Made by a program: the position numbers and the translations under genes. Below the pieces are notes generated by a model. It was not told where the DNA came from. It worked only from the letters and a program-made list of their open reading frames with translations, and did not search any database. A stretch of 9,177 nucleotides of DNA from Caulobacteraceae bacterium. Lineage in GTDB: Bacteria; Pseudomonadota; Alphaproteobacteria; Caulobacterales; Caulobacteraceae. Shown here piece after piece: positions 6,278-9,177 of this stretch (positions within the stretch are counted from its first letter, which is position 1; every line of letters starts with the position of its first letter). The stretch is taken from assembly GCA_025351125.1 (NCBI GenBank), contig JANXWN010000073.1, positions 1-9,177 of the forward strand, in the 5' to 3' direction.

Positions 6278-6741
6278 TGCCGCTCCGAGCCCCCCGCGTG
6301 GCGCTGATCGCTTCGCTGGCGTTCAACGTTTTCCTGATCGCCGCCATCGGCGCGGTGTTGTTTTTGGGCGCCGCGCCCGGACGGCAGGGGCCCGTGCCGG
6401 TGCTGCGCCACGCCGCGGCGAGCCTGAACCCAGATGACCGCGCCCGTTTCCTGGCCATTTTGCGGTATCAGGGCCGCATCGCCAAGCCCGACAATCAGCG
6501 CGCCCGCATGCTTCGGTTGGAAGGATGGGCCGCCTTAGGCGACGCCGCCTTCGACCGCGCCGCCATCAAGGCCAAGCTGGCGCAAGCCCGCGATCTCAAT
6601 GCGGCGACGCGCGGCGCCGTCGAAGATGCCGTGGTTGACTTCGCCGCCGCGCTACCGCCCGCCGAACGCGCCGCCTTCGGCCAAAGTCTGCGCACGACGA
6701 TCCTGCGAAACAACCCCATGGCGACCGGTAAGAAGCCCTAA
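6277..6741 (+). CDS. Membrane-anchored periplasmic sensor-like protein (CnrX/CpxP-like, 'periplasmic heavy-metal sensor' family)
   Basis: This 154-aa protein has an N-terminal signal anchor (VALIASLAFNVFLIAAIGAV, about 8-27) and a mostly helical, charged periplasmic domain (about 40-148). Segments such as LNPDDRARFLAIL (50-62), FDRAAIKAKLAQARDLNAAT (92-111) and the closing LPPAERAAFGQSL (126-138) follow the pattern of proteins annotated as periplasmic heavy-metal sensors (Metal_resist/CnrX, related to CpxP/Spy helical hairpins). The protein has one histidine (H45) and no cysteine, so the His ligand set of CnrX is missing and metal sensing is doubtful. GGAGG at 6268-6272 is four bases before the ATG at 6277; the adjacent ATG at 6274, which overlaps the previous stop, is the alternative start (one residue longer). 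As third gene of the sigma operon it probably modulates the anti-sigma protein across the membrane. Confidence 0.85.
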   Translation: MPLRAPRVALIASLAFNVFLIAAIGAVLFLGAAPGRQGPVPVLRHAAASLNPDDRARFLAILRYQGRIAKPDNQRARMLRLEGWAALGDAAFDRAAIKAKLAQARDLNAATRGAVEDAVVDFAAALPPAERAAFGQSLRTTILRNNPMATGKKP

Positions 6742-6752
6742 TCTCTTTCGAC

Positions 6753-6771
6753 CTTGCCCATAAAGGGCAGG
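6753..6771. terminator. Weak hairpin between convergent genes
   Basis: A seven-pair stem (CTTGCCC with GGGCAGG, including one G-T wobble) with loop ATAAA sits in the 69-base gap between the sensor-like gene (+) and pepN (-). Neither strand has a T run directly after it. On the minus strand a run of six T (6791-6796) follows the pepN stop but has no convincing stem before it. It may help end transcription from either side, but this is not a textbook intrinsic terminator. Confidence 0.3.
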
Positions 6772-6810
6772 AGAAGCATCGCGCTAGATCGAAAAAACGT
6801 TCGCTCGGCC

Positions 6811-9177
6811 TTATCCCAAAGCCTTGCCGGCCAGCTCCGCGACGTTGTTGGACAGGCCGTTGGTCGCCGCGATGCGCTGCAACTGCCCGCGCATCAGCGC
6901 CCCGAGGGCTGGGATATAGCGCGCCCAGCCGCCGAGGGGTTCGAGCAAACGCGCCGCCACCGACGGATTGACCGCGTCGGTCATCAAGATTTGGTCGGCG
7001 AGGAAACGGTAGCCGGCGCCGCTGATATCATGGAACCGATCAGGGTTGAAGGCGGTGAACACTCCGACCAAACTGCGCAGCCGATTGGGATTGCGCGGAT
7101 CGAACGCCGGGTGGGCGGTGAGGCCCAGCACGCGGCCTAATGCGCCGGGGGCCGGATCGCGCGCTTGCACGGCAAACCATTTATCGATTACCAGGGGCTC
7201 GTCGCGCCATTCCTCGTAAAAACTTGTTAGCGCGCTGTCGAAATCCTCGCCACCCAACAGCATAAGAGCGTTCAAACCGCCCATCGCGTCGGTCATATTG
7301 GCGGCGGCCTTGAAATGGCCCAGCGCGCGTTCGCGATTGAGGGGGTGGGTGTCGGCGGCCAGCATCTCCAAAGCGGCATTGCGCAAAGACCGTCGACCGG
7401 CGGCCGCCGCGTCGGCGGAAAATTCGCCGGCGTCCTGCAAGCCGCCGTGCAAACGCCGTAAGGTCTCGCCCAAATGCATCGCCATCCTCCGGCGCAAGGC
7501 GTCGCGCGCGCCGTGCAGCGCGGCGGGATCGGCGGGCGTGGCGGCCTGGGCCAAGTCCGGTTCGCTCGGCAGGCTGAGCAAGAGGGCCTTGAATGCCGGT
7601 TCCGACGCCTGATCGGCGAGAGCTCGACCGACCGCTTCGGCGTAACGTTCCTCGCCAACGTCATCGGGGGTCCCGGCCGCGCGCGTCAAGATAAGATCTC
7701 GCGCCAGAGTTTGGCCCGCCTCCCAGCGGTTAAACAGGTCGGGGTCGGCGGCCAGGCAGACATAGGCGTCGCGGGGCAGGGCGTTGCTGGTCAAGGTCAC
7801 CGGCGCGGAAAAGCCGCGCAGCGCCGACAGCACCGGGCGCGCGGCTATTCCTTCCAGGCGGACGGTCCGCGTAGCCGCCTCCAGTAAGAACACTTCGGTT
7901 GCGCGCACTTCCTCGCCGTCGTGCCCCAACAAGCCCAGGGCAACAGGGATTGGCAGCGCCGTCTTGCTCGGCTGGCCGGGGGTTGGGGCGGTTGCTTGTG
8001 ATAGCGTCACGTCCAGCGTGCGCGCCGCCTCGTCGTACGCCGCTTCAATGTTCACCGCCGGGGTTCCCGCCTGCTCGTACCAAGCGAAAAAACCGGTCAG
8101 ATCACGCCCGGAGGTTTCGGCGAAACAGGCGATAAAGGCCTCGACGGTGGTGGCGTGGCCGTCCCAACGCGTGAAATACAAATCCATGCCTGCGCGAAAA
8201 GCCTCGTCGCCGATGATCATTTTCAGCATGCGAATGATCTCGGCGCCTTTTTCATAGATGGTCGCGGTGTAGAAATTATCGATCTTCAAGTAACGGGTCG
8301 GCCGCACAGGGTGGGCCATCGGGCCGGCGTCTTCGCTAAACTGTCGCGCGCGCAGAGCCCGCACTTCCTTGATCCGCTGCACCGCGTGACCCCGCATGTC
8401 GGCGGAGAAACTCTGATCGCGAAATACCGTCAGGCCTTCCTTGAGACACAGCTGAAACCAATCGCGGCAGGTGATCCGGTTGCCGGTCCAGTTGTGGAAA
8501 TATTCATGCGCGATCACCCCCTCGATACGTTCATAATCGAGATCCGTCGCCGTGGTCGGATCGGCCAGCAGCAGCGACGAATTAAAGATGTTCAACCCCT
8601 TGTTTTCCATCGCCCCGAAGTTGAAATCGCGCACGGCGACGATCATGAACAGATCGAGATCATATTCGCGGCCGAACGCCGTTTCGTCCCACGCCATGGA
8701 TCGCTTCAGGGCGTCCATGGCATAGGCGGCGCGCGGCGCCATGCCTGGATCGACGAAAATCCGTAAGGCCACGTCGCGCCCGCTCATGGTTTTGAACGTA
8801 TCGTCGAGCACGTCCAATTCGCCCGCCACCAAGGCGAACAAATAACACGGCTTGGGAAACGGATCGTCCCACTGCGCATAATGGCGTCCGCCGGCCAGCG
8901 CGCCCGAAGCGATCAGATTGCCGTTGGACAACAGATGCACGAACGCCGCCTCCGCCTCGATCCGCACGTTGAAGCGCGACAAGACGTCCGGCCGGTCGAA
9001 AAACCACGTGATCTTACGAAATCCTTCAGCCTCGCACTGTGTGCAGAACCGCCCGCCGGACATATACAAACCGTCTAGCGCGGTATTGGCCGCCGGGTCG
9101 ATTTCGACCTGCGTCTCCAACACGAAGGCATCGGGAACACGCTCGATCGTCAAGCTGTCGTCGTCGATCGCATAGTC
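6811..9177 (-). CDS. pepN: Aminopeptidase N (M1 family), N-terminus outside window
   Basis: PepN is a cytoplasmic zinc metallo-aminopeptidase that removes N-terminal residues from peptides in the late steps of protein breakdown. The visible part is 788 residues, open to the window edge; homologues are about 870-890 aa, so roughly 90-100 N-terminal residues are missing. The TTG at 9153 is not the start: upstream codons read DYAIDDDSL, typical internal PepN sequence. Numbering from that TTG, the motifs are GGRFCTQCEAEGFRKITWF (33-51), the substrate-anchoring GAMEN (180-184), zinc site HEYFH (216-220) with E239 eighteen residues on, and the catalytic Tyr in TATIYEKGAE (Y300). All active-site residues are present. 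After the catalytic domain come the beta-rich domain and the long helical C-terminal domain, ending LAGKALG. It is transcribed convergently with the sigma operon and appears intact. Confidence 0.98.
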   Translation of the reverse strand, partial: DYAIDDDSLTIERVPDAFVLETQVEIDPAANTALDGLYMSGGRFCTQCEAEGFRKITWFFDRPDVLSRFNVRIEAEAAFVHLLSNGNLIASGALAGGRHYAQWDDPFPKPCYLFALVAGELDVLDDTFKTMSGRDVALRIFVDPGMAPRAAYAMDALKRSMAWDETAFGREYDLDLFMIVAVRDFNFGAMENKGLNIFNSSLLLADPTTATDLDYERIEGVIAHEYFHNWTGNRITCRDWFQLCLKEGLTVFRDQSFSADMRGHAVQRIKEVRALRARQFSEDAGPMAHPVRPTRYLKIDNFYTATIYEKGAEIIRMLKMIIGDEAFRAGMDLYFTRWDGHATTVEAFIACFAETSGRDLTGFFAWYEQAGTPAVNIEAAYDEAARTLDVTLSQATAPTPGQPSKTALPIPVALGLLGHDGEEVRATEVFLLEAATRTVRLEGIAARPVLSALRGFSAPVTLTSNALPRDAYVCLAADPDLFNRWEAGQTLARDLILTRAAGTPDDVGEERYAEAVGRALADQASEPAFKALLLSLPSEPDLAQAATPADPAALHGARDALRRRMAMHLGETLRRLHGGLQDAGEFSADAAAAGRRSLRNAALEMLAADTHPLNRERALGHFKAAANMTDAMGGLNALMLLGGEDFDSALTSFYEEWRDEPLVIDKWFAVQARDPAPGALGRVLGLTAHPAFDPRNPNRLRSLVGVFTAFNPDRFHDISGAGYRFLADQILMTDAVNPSVAARLLEPLGGWARYIPALGALMRGQLQRIAATNGLSNNVAELAGKALG

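Noticed and set aside
8155..8766. 203-codon + frame opposite pepN
   Set aside because: It lies entirely within pepN, which has an unambiguous M1 active site here; the antisense translation resembles no family.

Overview
This window reads as a chromosomal segment of a GC-rich alphaproteobacterium, most likely Rhodospirillales-like. The basis is G/C-rich third codon positions throughout, an alphaproteobacterial style of GlnE and PepN, and a histidine kinase gene whose stop codon overlaps the glnE start. The taxonomic placement is inference from family resemblance; nothing here (no rRNA, no tRNA) fixes it. No insertion sequence, phage gene, CRISPR array or RNA gene was seen.

Left part (1-3283, + strand): the C-terminal ATPase part of a sensor histidine kinase that begins outside the window. 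Its stop codon overlaps the start of a complete glnE, the bifunctional enzyme that adenylylates and deadenylylates glutamine synthetase. Then comes a compact toxin-antitoxin pair (3327-3793, +): a 55-aa antitoxin-like protein followed five bases later by a ParE/RelE-family toxin that starts with TTG.

Middle (3928-5137, +): a DUF1295-family polytopic membrane protein of the steroid 5-alpha-reductase-like superfamily, then about 290 bases with no recognisable gene, then a very short gene (42 aa) with a strong Shine-Dalgarno sequence encoding one predicted transmembrane segment.

Next (5273-6741, +): a tight three-gene operon of an ECF sigma factor, a one-pass membrane protein in the anti-sigma position, and a membrane-anchored protein resembling CnrX/CpxP-type periplasmic sensors. 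Together they look like a cell-envelope stress-sensing module with the layout logic of CnrH-CnrY-CnrX. The sensor-like protein has almost no histidine, so metal sensing is doubtful.

Right end (6811-9177, - strand): most of pepN (aminopeptidase N, M1 family), convergent with the sigma operon and cut by the window edge at its N-terminus.

Most of the window is ordinary core genome. The parts worth a second look are the toxin-antitoxin pair with its short antitoxin, the 42-aa membrane peptide, and the sigma/anti-sigma/sensor operon, whose signal and targets are not evident from the sequence.
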